This document shows, piece by piece, positions 56,868-64,000 of a stretch of DNA of 64,000 nucleotides. Under the pieces are notes generated by a model. It did no database searches. It was not told the origin of the DNA and was given only the letters and a program-made list of their open reading frames with translations. The stretch's first letter is position 1; every line of letters begins with the position of its first letter. The translations under genes and the position numbers were made by a program. The stretch is from Clostridium sp. AT4 (GTDB lineage Bacteria; Bacillota; Clostridia; Lachnospirales; Lachnospiraceae), in assembly GCF_001517625.2 (NCBI RefSeq), contig NZ_LN999828.1, positions 1,566,303 through 1,630,302 on the forward strand. The letters are read 5' to 3'.

Positions 56868-58521
56868 CCTGAATTATTCACGGAACAGTATCTGAATTGA
56901 TAACAGTACCATGAATCTGAAAATTGATCCATGCAGCCATAACATCACTCAATTAACCCGTCAAAAGGGTATAAAATCCCTGTGGCAGAGTTCAGAGCAG
57001 TTGTTAAGCTGTCAATGTTCGTTAATAGTTGCTATTCCAGCTGTACATTCAGCTTGCCGATATTTGAAAGTGTCTCATAGAATTCATTCTTATAGGGGCA
57101 ACTGCTGCACAGTTTGAATGTGATATATCCTGCTGAATGAACTACTTTTGCAGCAATCTTCAGCAATTTTAAACGGACGGTATCAATGCGTTGCTTTCTC
57201 ATATTTGCTGATAGCACCAATCTTCTAAACCAATTAAATATGTTATACGCAAGAGCATGTACCTGCAGTCTATTGGCATTTACCATTCTGGTATGACTGC
57301 TTACGGACGCAAAATCAAAACCGGATTTGCTTTCTTTAATGAAGTTTTCCATCAGCCCTCGCTTGCAGTAAAATTTGATGAGATACTCTGGTGAGGAATC
57401 CATGTTTGTGACAACAAATGTGTACATGTAAACCATTTGGTTTTCCGGCTTTTCAACCTTGCATACCACACGCCTTCCATAAGGCCATGAACTCGCTCTA
57501 TACATGAATTCGCCATAGGCTACTGCATAATCGACTTTATTATTTTTGGTGATCTCATCAAGCTCATTCACAAGATAGGATGCTTTTTTACGGAGAATGC
57601 CATTCTCCTTCAGCCGGATCACATAGCTTGTGCCGTTTTCCTCACACTGCTTATAAAGATCAGGTGTAGCGAAACCGCTGTCACCACGAAGCAGAATACG
57701 GATCGCCGGATAATCATTCAGGTATTCATCAAGTATCGGCTGCAGGAAGTCAACCACTCCGGTAGAGGAATACTCGGTTCCATCACGAAGCTGGATTTTT
57801 ACCAGATCTCCGGTCATTCCATCATAACAGACAAGTGGATGGTATCCATTGCTTTGATAATGAAAGTTAAAGGCTCTGCCTTCCTGTTTGCCGTATGCAT
57901 CAAGAAGAGTGGAATCCAGATCCAGAATAACAGCCTGTGGCATCTGAATACGATAAACTCTCTTTCGGAGTATTCTGCCAATCATAAGTAACTGGTTTAA
58001 GGTATCTTCATCCATACGGTTAAAGAATCTTGATACCGTAGGCTGTGATGCAAGGGTGTCTTTTTCAAGTACAGACTTGAATACAGGATCATTTGTAAGT
58101 TCATCGGAAGTATCATCTTCAAAGTAGCCTGCAATGATCATATATATCATCTGGAGCAGGTTTTTCTGATCTGTATGATATCTGAATAATGCAGAATCGT
58201 TGGTCTTGAAAACTTTGCCTAAAAGATTATCAATACCAAGTTTTCTTACGAATTCTTTGATGAGAAGCAATCCTGCATCGGAGGATAAATCTCCTCCATC
58301 AAAATTTATTTTAATTTGTCTATTGCTTTCTAGTGATAAGGTGTTTACAATACTCATAAAGGGCTCCTTTGTTGGTATTTATTTTGATTAGACACCTTAA
58401 TTTTACCACAAATGGATGCTCTTTTTTCATTCACTTGATAGGTGAAAAGCAATATTCAGTTAAAATACAGTAACTATGTGGCTTTCAGCCACATTCGTGG
58501 CAAAGTCGTGAATAATTCAGG
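56868..58521 (-). mobile_element. IS1380-family insertion sequence (complete)
   Basis: The 1654-bp element is bounded by perfect 15-bp inverted repeats, CCTGAATTATTCACG (56868-56882) and CGTGAATAATTCAGG (58507-58521). It is flanked by the 5-bp duplication ATAAA. It carries one full transposase gene on the minus strand, in the same direction as the interrupted operon. Length, repeat type and duplication length fit the IS1380 family. The stretch 56883-57031 downstream of the transposase has no gene. The intact ends and matching duplications point to a recent insertion. Confidence 0.93.
57032..58357 (-). CDS. IS1380-family transposase
   Basis: The 441-residue DDE transposase begins MSIVNTLSLESNRQIKINFD and carries the three acidic sites of IS1380 enzymes: Asp in VILDLDSTLLDAYG, Asp in LLRGDSGFATPD and Glu in MENFIKESKSGFDF. 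A YHPLVCYDGMTGDLVK segment after the first Asp is also typical. The frame is complete, so the element may be active. It catalyses cut and rejoining of the 15-bp ends. Confidence 0.94.
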   Translation of the reverse strand: MSIVNTLSLESNRQIKINFDGGDLSSDAGLLLIKEFVRKLGIDNLLGKVFKTNDSALFRYHTDQKNLLQMIYMIIAGYFEDDTSDELTNDPVFKSVLEKDTLASQPTVSRFFNRMDEDTLNQLLMIGRILRKRVYRIQMPQAVILDLDSTLLDAYGKQEGRAFNFHYQSNGYHPLVCYDGMTGDLVKIQLRDGTEYSSTGVVDFLQPILDEYLNDYPAIRILLRGDSGFATPDLYKQCEENGTSYVIRLKENGILRKKASYLVNELDEITKNNKVDYAVAYGEFMYRASSWPYGRRVVCKVEKPENQMVYMYTFVVTNMDSSPEYLIKFYCKRGLMENFIKESKSGFDFASVSSHTRMVNANRLQVHALAYNIFNWFRRLVLSANMRKQRIDTVRLKLLKIAAKVVHSAGYITFKLCSSCPYKNEFYETLSNIGKLNVQLE

Positions 58522-58526
58522 ATAAA
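58522..58526. repeat. target-site duplication, right copy
   Basis: ATAAA directly after the right inverted repeat, identical to 56863-56867. Confidence 0.8.
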
Positions 58527-58562
58527 TGATATAGTTTTGAAACACTTACCCTTTTGCTCCTA

Positions 58563-59354
58563 TTACTTTCTTACTTCCAGATACTCCTTATATACTTCAC
58601 CCCAGATATACGTCTTAAGATCCAGGAACGGAAGCTCCATCTTCATTTCCTGTGTTCTCGGATACGGAAGGTTGATATCTACGATCTTTTTGATACGGCC
58701 CGGCCTTGCACTCATAATAATAACCTTGGTTGCAAGGATAACAGCCTCCTCTACATCATGTGTAATAAAGAAACAGGTCTTTTTCTCCTCCTGCCACGTT
58801 TTGATCAGCTCTGACTGAAGCTGCGTCCTTGTTTGGGCGTCTAAGGCTCCGAAGGGTTCATCCATCAAAAGCACCTCCGGCTGTACCGCATAGGCTCTAG
58901 CAATAGCTACCCTCTGCTTCATGCCGCCGGAAAGCTCCTTTGGATAAGCATCCACAAAATCCTCCAGCTGTACCATCTTTATGTACTTCATGGCAACCTC
59001 TCTTGCCTCGTCATCCTTCATCCCCTTTAATTTAAGGCCGAACATGACATTTTTAAGAACGGTCAGCCATGGAAATAATGCATACTGCTGAAATACCACG
59101 CCCCGCTCGGTCCCGGTTCCCTCTACCTTCTTTCCATCTACATATACTGCTCCGGAGGTAGGCTCCAAGAGGCCTGCAATGATATTTAACAGCGTGGACT
59201 TTCCGCAGCCGGACGGGCCTACCACACAGATAAATTCATTTTCCATAATATCAAGATCCACGCCGTTTAAAGCAACCATACGGCCCTTGCGACCATCGTA
59301 GATCTTTTCCACATGGTCAATCTTGACCTTTACACGTTTCTCGTCTCCTGCCAT
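58563..59354 (-). CDS. ABC transporter ATP-binding protein, SsuB/TauB type
   Basis: A 263-residue ABC ATPase of the nitrate/sulfonate/taurine group: Walker A GPSGCGKST, Q-loop VVFQQYALFPW, signature LSGGMKQR, Walker B VLLMDEPFGALD and switch FITHDVEEAVIL. It overlaps the permease gene by 25 bases at its start. The IS element now separates it from the binding-protein gene that follows on the same strand; without the element the gap would have been about 61 bases. Confidence 0.9.
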   Translation of the reverse strand: MAGDEKRVKVKIDHVEKIYDGRKGRMVALNGVDLDIMENEFICVVGPSGCGKSTLLNIIAGLLEPTSGAVYVDGKKVEGTGTERGVVFQQYALFPWLTVLKNVMFGLKLKGMKDDEAREVAMKYIKMVQLEDFVDAYPKELSGGMKQRVAIARAYAVQPEVLLMDEPFGALDAQTRTQLQSELIKTWQEEKKTCFFITHDVEEAVILATKVIIMSARPGRIKKIVDINLPYPRTQEMKMELPFLDLKTYIWGEVYKEYLEVRK

Positions 59355-60139
59355 CCGGTGAACCTCCTTTCCAGATATTTAATGATCTTTTCACTGGTGA
59401 TCCCGATAATGCCGATCATGATAATATAAAGCAGCATAGGCTCCACTTCAAAGGTGTTATTTAAAGAACGGATCCTCATTCCCATACCTGCGATCGCGCC
59501 TGTAGACTCAGCGGCGATCAGGGTTGTAAGAGCTACGGATACGCCCAGGCGGACTGCGGTAATGATAAATGGAGTCGTGGCCGGGAAAATAACCTTTACA
59601 AACAGATCGCTGTCCTTTGCGCCCAGCACCTTTGCAGCTTTGATCAAGGTCTCGTCTACGTTGCGCACACCCTGATAAATCGTCACGGTCATAATAAGGA
59701 AGGTTGCCAGCCAGATCACGATGACCTGAGGCCGTCTTCCTACTCCGGCAGAAATAACCACCAGCGGAACATAGGCCAGAGGCGGGATGTTACGGATGAA
59801 CTGGATCCACGGCTCTACAATGTAGCGCACCGGCCGGTACCAGGCCATGAGAAAGGCTACCGGAACCGATGTAACAAAGCCAAGGACAAAGCCCATCACC
59901 ACGGAAATCATACTGCTGCTGAAATCCTGCCACAGTACGCCTCGCTCGATCATGGTACCCAGGGACGCCAGCACCTCCGGCGCAAAGGGAAAGCTGCGGG
60001 CCGTAGTCGGATTCACAGACAGCCATTTCCACAGAAGCATCGCTGCAAGAAAGGAAATAAGCAGCCAGCCCCAGTTGGGGATACGGCTGATGATATCCCG
60101 CTGCGCATGATCTTTCTTCCTGTTTTCATCAGAAGCCAT
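59330..60139 (-). CDS. ABC transporter permease, SsuC/TauC type
   Basis: A 269-residue permease of the BPD_transp_1 family with about six hydrophobic segments and the EAA-like loop KAAKVLGAKDSDLFVKVIFPATTPFI. It begins the minus-strand run, with the LacI-type gene diverging 235 bases away. It forms the channel for the ligand captured by the NMT1-like lipoprotein. A TATACT box lies at 60218-60223 (minus strand) without a clear -35. Confidence 0.88.
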   Translation of the reverse strand: MASDENRKKDHAQRDIISRIPNWGWLLISFLAAMLLWKWLSVNPTTARSFPFAPEVLASLGTMIERGVLWQDFSSSMISVVMGFVLGFVTSVPVAFLMAWYRPVRYIVEPWIQFIRNIPPLAYVPLVVISAGVGRRPQVIVIWLATFLIMTVTIYQGVRNVDETLIKAAKVLGAKDSDLFVKVIFPATTPFIITAVRLGVSVALTTLIAAESTGAIAGMGMRIRSLNNTFEVEPMLLYIIMIGIIGITSEKIIKYLERRFTGWQETRNV

Positions 60140-60217
60140 AATTTTTCCTCCTGTTTTTTTATTTTTGGCTCTTATTTTTGTCGTCTTTGCTAAATCATTT
60201 CTGTTTCTTATGGTTTC

Positions 60218-60223
60218 AGTATA
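60218..60223 (-). promoter_or_regulatory. candidate -10 box of the transporter operon
   Basis: TATACT on the minus strand, 79 bases upstream of the permease start. Only a poor -35 (AGTGAC at 17 bp) precedes it, as expected for an activator-dependent or weakly expressed promoter. Confidence 0.4.
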
Positions 60224-60257
60224 TCATGTTGTACAAAATAGTCACTGCCTATTTACC

Positions 60258-60267
60258 CAAACGTTTG
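60258..60267. promoter_or_regulatory. LacI-type operator in the divergent intergenic region
   Basis: CAAACGTTTG is a perfect palindrome with the central CG of LacI/GalR operators, between the LacI-type gene and the transporter operon. Confidence 0.6.
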
Positions 60268-60374
60268 CCTTGTTTTCCCTCATTTTTTCTTTCATTTTTG
60301 CGTTTGGCTCTGTTTTTTTGTGTTTTTATCATGTATACTTACATCATAGCATCAGTGGGTAAGGAGGAAATCGC

Positions 60375-61397
60375 ATGACACTGAAGGAAATCGCTGCCGA
60401 GACAGGCGTATCCATTTCCACCGTATCGCGGGTAATCAATAAAAGCAGCAAATCTCCGGCCAGGAAAGAGGTTCAGGACAAAATCTGGGAAATCGTCCGG
60501 CGCACCGGCTATACCCCAAATCATACAGCCAGGGAACTAAAAAAAGGCTCTTCCACTGAGAAAGAACCCTTATCCCGCTCGCTTGCCTGCCTGTTTGCCA
60601 GAGTAGAGGATGGAGCCGCTGACAGCTTCTTTACTCCTCTTGCAAGGAGCATCGAAAAAGAGGCGTTCCGCCACGGCTATATATTAAAATATACCTTTTC
60701 CACCTTTGATATCCATCATCCCAGCACCTTCCGCCTCATTGAAGACAATCAGGCAGACGGCGTAGCGGTCCTGGGACGGTGCGATAAAGAGCTGTTAAAA
60801 TTTTTAAAACAGTATTTTAAGTATGTTGTGTATGCCGGACTCAACAGCCTGGACGCCAAATATGACCAGATCATCTGCGACGGCGGTCAGGCCGCTTATG
60901 CTGCAGTCAGCCGTCTCATTGAACTTGGACATAAAAAAATCGCCTATATCGGCGAAACAGATAAAGAAGAGCGCTATAACGGATACTGCCGGGCTCTCGA
61001 ACATGCAGGAATCCCTATTTTAAAGGGATATATCAGCAATGTAAAGCTCTCCTCCGAAGGAGGATACCAGGGAGCCAATATCCTGTTCGACAGAGACTGC
61101 GATGCCACAGCCTGGTTCTGTTCTAACGATATGACCGCGATTGGAGCCATGCGTGCCGTAAAGGAGCACGGACTTCAGATACCGGAGGATATCTCCATTA
61201 TCAGTATCGATGATATTGATACGGCCCAGTATCTGACCCCCATGCTCACCACGGTCCACATCCCCATCGAAGAGATGGGAAAAATGGCCGCAAAAACACT
61301 CATCGACCGAATCGAAGGCGGCCATACCCTGCCGATGAAAATCAACTTTCCGTTTTATATTGCAGGAAGGGAAAGCTGCAGGGAGTATCGGGGGTAA
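60375..61397 (+). CDS. LacI-family transcriptional regulator of the transporter/enzyme operon
   Basis: The 340-residue protein has a LacI helix-turn-helix (LKEIAAETGVSISTVSRVIN, residues 3-22) and a hinge region (YTPNHTARELKKG). The effector domain includes GHKKIAYIGETDKEERYNGY and WFCSNDMTAIGAMRAVKEHG. AAGGAGG precedes the ATG. It diverges from the ABC-transporter operon and is the only regulator nearby, so it probably senses the pathway substrate or an intermediate and acts at the palindrome at 60258-60267. A LacI regulator is usual for sugar systems, but less so for an SsuA/NMT1-type transporter. Confidence 0.88.
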   Translation: MTLKEIAAETGVSISTVSRVINKSSKSPARKEVQDKIWEIVRRTGYTPNHTARELKKGSSTEKEPLSRSLACLFARVEDGAADSFFTPLARSIEKEAFRHGYILKYTFSTFDIHHPSTFRLIEDNQADGVAVLGRCDKELLKFLKQYFKYVVYAGLNSLDAKYDQIICDGGQAAYAAVSRLIELGHKKIAYIGETDKEERYNGYCRALEHAGIPILKGYISNVKLSSEGGYQGANILFDRDCDATAWFCSNDMTAIGAMRAVKEHGLQIPEDISIISIDDIDTAQYLTPMLTTVHIPIEEMGKMAAKTLIDRIEGGHTLPMKINFPFYIAGRESCREYRG

Positions 61398-61403
61398 AGA
61401 GCG

Positions 61404-61835
61404 CTATGCCCTTTCTCCCCCAATCTCCTTCCCCATCCATATATGAGGACAGTCTTCATCAAAATCAATTTCTCCCCGGCTGGCATACCCCTGCTTTTCA
61501 TAAAAGCCCGCTGCCCTGCACTGCGCATGGAGAAGGATCCGTTTCCCGCCTGCGGCCTGTATTTCCTTTTCAGCCTCCCTTAACAAGCATGCTCCCAGCT
61601 TCCGGCCCCGGTATTCTTTTATAACCGCAATCCGGCCGACCACATAATCCCCGCAAAGCCCGCGGGGAAAAAAGCGGCACACAGCCACAGGTATTTCGCC
61701 ATCATACAAAACCAGATGGAATGCTCTCTGATCTGTTTCATCAAATTCATTCTCAAAGCCCTGCTCCCTTACAAAGACCTCCTCCCGAATCCTTCTTGCC
61801 TCCTGGGGCAGTGTGCTGTAGATCTGTGTTTTCAT
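61404..61835 (-). CDS. GNAT-family N-acetyltransferase
   Basis: The ATG at 61835, four bases after AAGGAGGAG, gives 143 residues. The acetyl-CoA motif is VGRIAVIKEYRGRKLGACLL (residues about 67-86), followed by ILLHAQCRAAGFYEKQGY; these match the ElaA/YjcF subgroup. It transfers an acetyl group to an unknown small molecule or protein in the cytosol. It converges with the LacI-type gene (six bases between stops). Its leader holds a long hairpin with a T-run just before the ribosome binding site. Confidence 0.85.
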   Translation of the reverse strand: MKTQIYSTLPQEARRIREEVFVREQGFENEFDETDQRAFHLVLYDGEIPVAVCRFFPRGLCGDYVVGRIAVIKEYRGRKLGACLLREAEKEIQAAGGKRILLHAQCRAAGFYEKQGYASRGEIDFDEDCPHIWMGKEIGGERA

Positions 61836-61856
61836 TTCTCTCCTCCTTAAAAAATA

Positions 61857-61924
61857 AAGGCATATAAAAACCAACCTTATAACGCCATTCGGCGCCGTAC
61901 CTGCGGTCGATTTTTATATGCCTT
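61857..61924 (-). promoter_or_regulatory. long hairpin in the GNAT leader (attenuator or terminator)
   Basis: AAGGCATATAAAAA (61857-61870) is exactly mirrored by TTTTTATATGCCTT (61911-61924), enclosing a further GC-rich structure. On the minus strand it is followed by TATTTTTT and then AAGGAGG of the GNAT gene. It may terminate transcription after malQ or attenuate the GNAT gene. Confidence 0.6.
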
Positions 61925-62012
61925 AAAATTCGCTTTACCCGGTGATAAAGCATCAGCTGTTATATTTCCTGTAAAAAATGTAACAAATTTCCCCAAAAAT
62001 GTCAATCCATTC

Positions 62013-63515
62013 CTATCCCCAGTTCATCCTCCCATACCGCAGCACCATTTCCCGGATCTGTCCGGCCAGCTCCTCTGTCAAATCTGCCCGGGTCAGACGC
62101 CATTTCCAGTTAATCCCGACAGTGGAAGGACAGTTGATCCGGCATTCATTTCCAAGGCCCATATAATCCTGGATCGGGATGATGCACAGCTTCGCCCTGC
62201 TGCGCATAATCAGACTGATAAAGGATTGGCCCAGATATTTCTGAGGAGTTGTCTGGTCGCAGAGGTAATCTCTGGCAAGCTGCCGTTCCTCCTGGGTAAT
62301 GCTTTTCCACCATCCGGCCAGAGTTTCATTGTCATGGGTTCCTGTATATGCCACCGAATTTTCCGTATAATTATGGGGCAGATAATCATTGGCGCAGCCG
62401 GAATCCCTGGAATCAAAGGCAAATTCTAGCACCTTCATGCCTGGAAAACCGCTTTCGTTTACCAGCTGGCGGACAGAATCCGTCACATATCCCAGATCTT
62501 CTGCTATGACCTCCTTTTCTCCAAGGCACTCCTTCATCCTTTGAAACAGCTCCATTCCGGGTCCCTTTTCCCAATGTCCGGACACAGCCGTTTTAGCATC
62601 GGCAGGAATGGAAAAGTATTCGTCAAACCCTCTGAAATGATCGATCCGCACTGCGTCATAAAGCCGGAACACATAGCTCAGACGGGAAATCCACCAGTCA
62701 TAACCTGTATTTTTATGATACTCCCAGCGGTACAGGGGATTGCCCCAGAGCTGTCCGGTGGCAGAAAAGCCGTCCGGCGGACACCCTGCTACTGCAGTGG
62801 GACGGTTGTCCTGATCCAGCTGGAAAAGCTCCGGATGGGACCAGGTATCAGCGCTGTCCATGGCAACATAGATGGGGATGTCTCCGATCAGGCGGATTCC
62901 TTTTTCATTTGCATAAGCCTTCAGCTTCATCCACTGTTCATAAAATTTATACTGCATATACTGCTGAAATTCAATCTCAAAATACAGTTCTCTGCGGTAA
63001 TAGTCCATGGCATTGCTCCAGCGCAGGCGGATATCCTCTGACCACCCGGTCCATGGAATTCCTCCAAAACGATCCTTTACAGCCATAAAAAGACTGTAAT
63101 CAGAAAGCCACCAGCTATTCTCCTCCACAAAACGCCTGTAGCTTTCATTTTCACTGACATTGCTGCGTTCATAGGCTTTTCGCAGCAGCCCGTAGCGGCT
63201 TTTGTATATTTTTTCGTAATCCACACTGGACGGATCGGCTCCAAAGTCCGCTTTTTCGCACTCTTCTTCTGTCAGAACGCCTTCCTCAACCAGCTCCTCC
63301 AGGCTGATAAAGTACGGATTCCCCGCAAAGGTGGAGAAGGACTGATAGGGGGAATCCCCATAGCCGGTAGGCCCCAAAGGAAGAATCTGCCAGAAGCTCT
63401 GTCCGGCCTCCCTTAACCAGTCTACAAATTCATATGCACTCTTAGAAAAACAACCTATTCCATACTTAGACGGCAGACTGGCTACCGGCAGCAATATACC
63501 TGCGGATCGTTTCAT
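62013..63515 (-). CDS. malQ: 4-alpha-glucanotransferase (amylomaltase)
   Basis: A 500-residue GH77 enzyme: SLPSKYGIGCFSKSAYEFVDW and LPLGPTGYGDSPYQSFSTFAG at the N-terminus, GDIPIYVAMDSADTWSHPELF, the nucleophile Asp in DAVRIDHFRGFDEY, the acid/base Glu in VIAEDLGYVT and the conserved YTGTHDNETLAGWW. It transfers maltosyl and longer units between alpha-glucans in the cytosol, producing glucose and chains for the phosphorylase encoded at 30608-33064. Its start overlaps the stop of the EEP-family gene by four bases. Confidence 0.95.
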   Translation of the reverse strand: MKRSAGILLPVASLPSKYGIGCFSKSAYEFVDWLREAGQSFWQILPLGPTGYGDSPYQSFSTFAGNPYFISLEELVEEGVLTEEECEKADFGADPSSVDYEKIYKSRYGLLRKAYERSNVSENESYRRFVEENSWWLSDYSLFMAVKDRFGGIPWTGWSEDIRLRWSNAMDYYRRELYFEIEFQQYMQYKFYEQWMKLKAYANEKGIRLIGDIPIYVAMDSADTWSHPELFQLDQDNRPTAVAGCPPDGFSATGQLWGNPLYRWEYHKNTGYDWWISRLSYVFRLYDAVRIDHFRGFDEYFSIPADAKTAVSGHWEKGPGMELFQRMKECLGEKEVIAEDLGYVTDSVRQLVNESGFPGMKVLEFAFDSRDSGCANDYLPHNYTENSVAYTGTHDNETLAGWWKSITQEERQLARDYLCDQTTPQKYLGQSFISLIMRSRAKLCIIPIQDYMGLGNECRINCPSTVGINWKWRLTRADLTEELAGQIREMVLRYGRMNWG

Positions 63516-64000
63516 CCTTCATCTTCCTCCATTTCTATCATAACGCCCCAATGGTCCGATACCACAGGGCCATTAATTCCATTGCAGATCACCCGGCTGG
63601 AAGCCACAGGCACAGCCCGGCTGGAAAAAAGATAATCCAGCCGCATCCCCTGAAGGCTCTGCGTACTATCTACTTTTTCCAGCCTGTCCTTCCAGCCGTC
63701 AATGCGTCCTCCTACCGTGATGCCGTTATCCTTTTCCTTTGCCAGACAGTAGCTGTCCAGCCATCCATTTTCACAGACATAGCCATAGCCCTGATCCATA
63801 CGGTCTGCAGGACTGTTAAAATCGCCTAAGAGCCATACCTGTTTATCTGTCTTTCCTTCTTTTTTTAATCTTTCACCCAGCCGGTTCATCTGAGCCTGAA
63901 AGGGCTCTTCCTTATCATCCCACCAGCCCATATGTACGGTATAAAACCAGCTGTTTTTATAGGCTGCCGTACGGATTCCCAGAATCTTTCTGGTCTTCCA
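63512..64000 (-). CDS. endonuclease/exonuclease/phosphatase-family protein, 3' part (MapP-like)
   Basis: The gene runs off the right end of the window; 162 C-terminal residues are visible. Motifs of the EEP fold are present: ILGIRTAAYKNSWFYTVHMG, LLGDFNSP and VVSDHWGVMIEM, with the catalytic Asp and His. Together with malQ in the same operon, it resembles maltose 6'-phosphate phosphatase (MapP) proteins, which share HMGWWDDxxEPF near the start of this part. The role would be dephosphorylating an imported disaccharide phosphate for the amylolytic pathway. That assignment is inferred from the pattern and the neighbour. Confidence 0.75.
   Translation of the reverse strand, partial: WKTRKILGIRTAAYKNSWFYTVHMGWWDDKEEPFQAQMNRLGERLKKEGKTDKQVWLLGDFNSPADRMDQGYGYVCENGWLDSYCLAKEKDNGITVGGRIDGWKDRLEKVDSTQSLQGMRLDYLFSSRAVPVASSRVICNGINGPVVSDHWGVMIEMEEDEG

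Noticed and set aside
50157-60139. Assignment of the operon to sulfoquinovose breakdown (sulfo-EMP)
   Set aside because: The transporter type and the isomerase-kinase-aldolase order are suggestive, but no sulfoquinovosidase, sulfolactaldehyde reductase or sulfonate exporter is present, so the substrate is left open.
1-64000. CRISPR arrays, tRNA or rRNA genes and prophage
   Set aside because: No regularly spaced repeats, no tRNA-like cloverleaf with CCA-type ends and no phage structural genes were noticed by eye; a tRNA and CRISPR search program would settle this.

Overview
The window looks like chromosome of an anaerobic gut Firmicute of the family Lachnospiraceae (Clostridium cluster XIVa type). 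The grounds are two T-box leaders, AAGGAGG-type ribosome binding sites with TTG starts in several genes, a DUF5721 gene, a CIRCE element, a class A RNase P RNA and an IS1380-family element. I found no tRNA, rRNA, CRISPR array or prophage. Genus and species are not determined.

Region by region: (1) 1-2033 is a more AT-rich accessory end with a DUF3791/DUF3990 cassette and an RDD/DUF1266 pair, both broken. (2) 2131-3304 holds a cytidylate-kinase-like protein and a nicotinamidase-like hydrolase. (3) 3411-6608 is a Trp-specific T-box leader and a three-gene ABC transporter of the trpXYZ type. (4) 6615-15517 is a hexuronate catabolic region: two KDG-kinase-like genes, KDPG aldolase, an IclR regulator and altronate dehydratase on the minus strand, then a LacI regulator and uronate isomerase on the plus strand. 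Two almost identical LacI-type operators lie in the divergent intergenic region. (5) 15523-18862 has a TetR-GNAT fusion, rnpB, and a YedE/TusA pair behind a terminator-bearing leader. (6) 18849-25582 carries a patatin-like lipase and a zinc region: HAD phosphatase, znuA, znuC, znuB, a His-rich COG0523 GTPase and a COG0523-DUF1980 fusion. (7) 25669-30481 has a DUF368 protein and a methionine module with split MetH (metF, reactivation domain, metH). (8) 30608-41059 has glycogen phosphorylase, ileS behind an Ile T-box, a duplicated CmpB-type membrane protein, nicotinate phosphoribosyltransferase and a galactokinase. (9) 41253-49953 is mixed: radical SAM protein, CapA, DegV, cell-wall-binding protein, htpG with CIRCE, an RpoD-type sigma factor and a DUF5721 protein. 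(10) 50157-61397 is the most unusual region, described below. (11) 61404-64000 has a GNAT enzyme, malQ and a partial EEP-family phosphatase.

The best candidate for an undescribed system is 50157-60139. One minus-strand run, with a LacI regulator diverging from its upstream end, combines a nitrate/sulfonate/taurine-type ABC transporter with a compact set of glycolysis-like enzymes: NagB-like isomerase, a phosphofructokinase with PKTIDND, triosephosphate isomerase, a LarA-like (nickel-pincer racemase/epimerase superfamily) protein and a class II aldolase. The five enzyme genes are tightly spaced or overlapping, which suggests one pathway acting on a substrate other than glucose. An apparently recent IS1380-family insertion, with perfect 15-bp inverted repeats and a 5-bp target duplication, splits the transporter genes.

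NAD salvage (nicotinamidase, nicotinate phosphoribosyltransferase), alpha-glucan use (glgP, malQ, EEP phosphatase) and zinc handling (znuABC with two COG0523 proteins) recur as themes.
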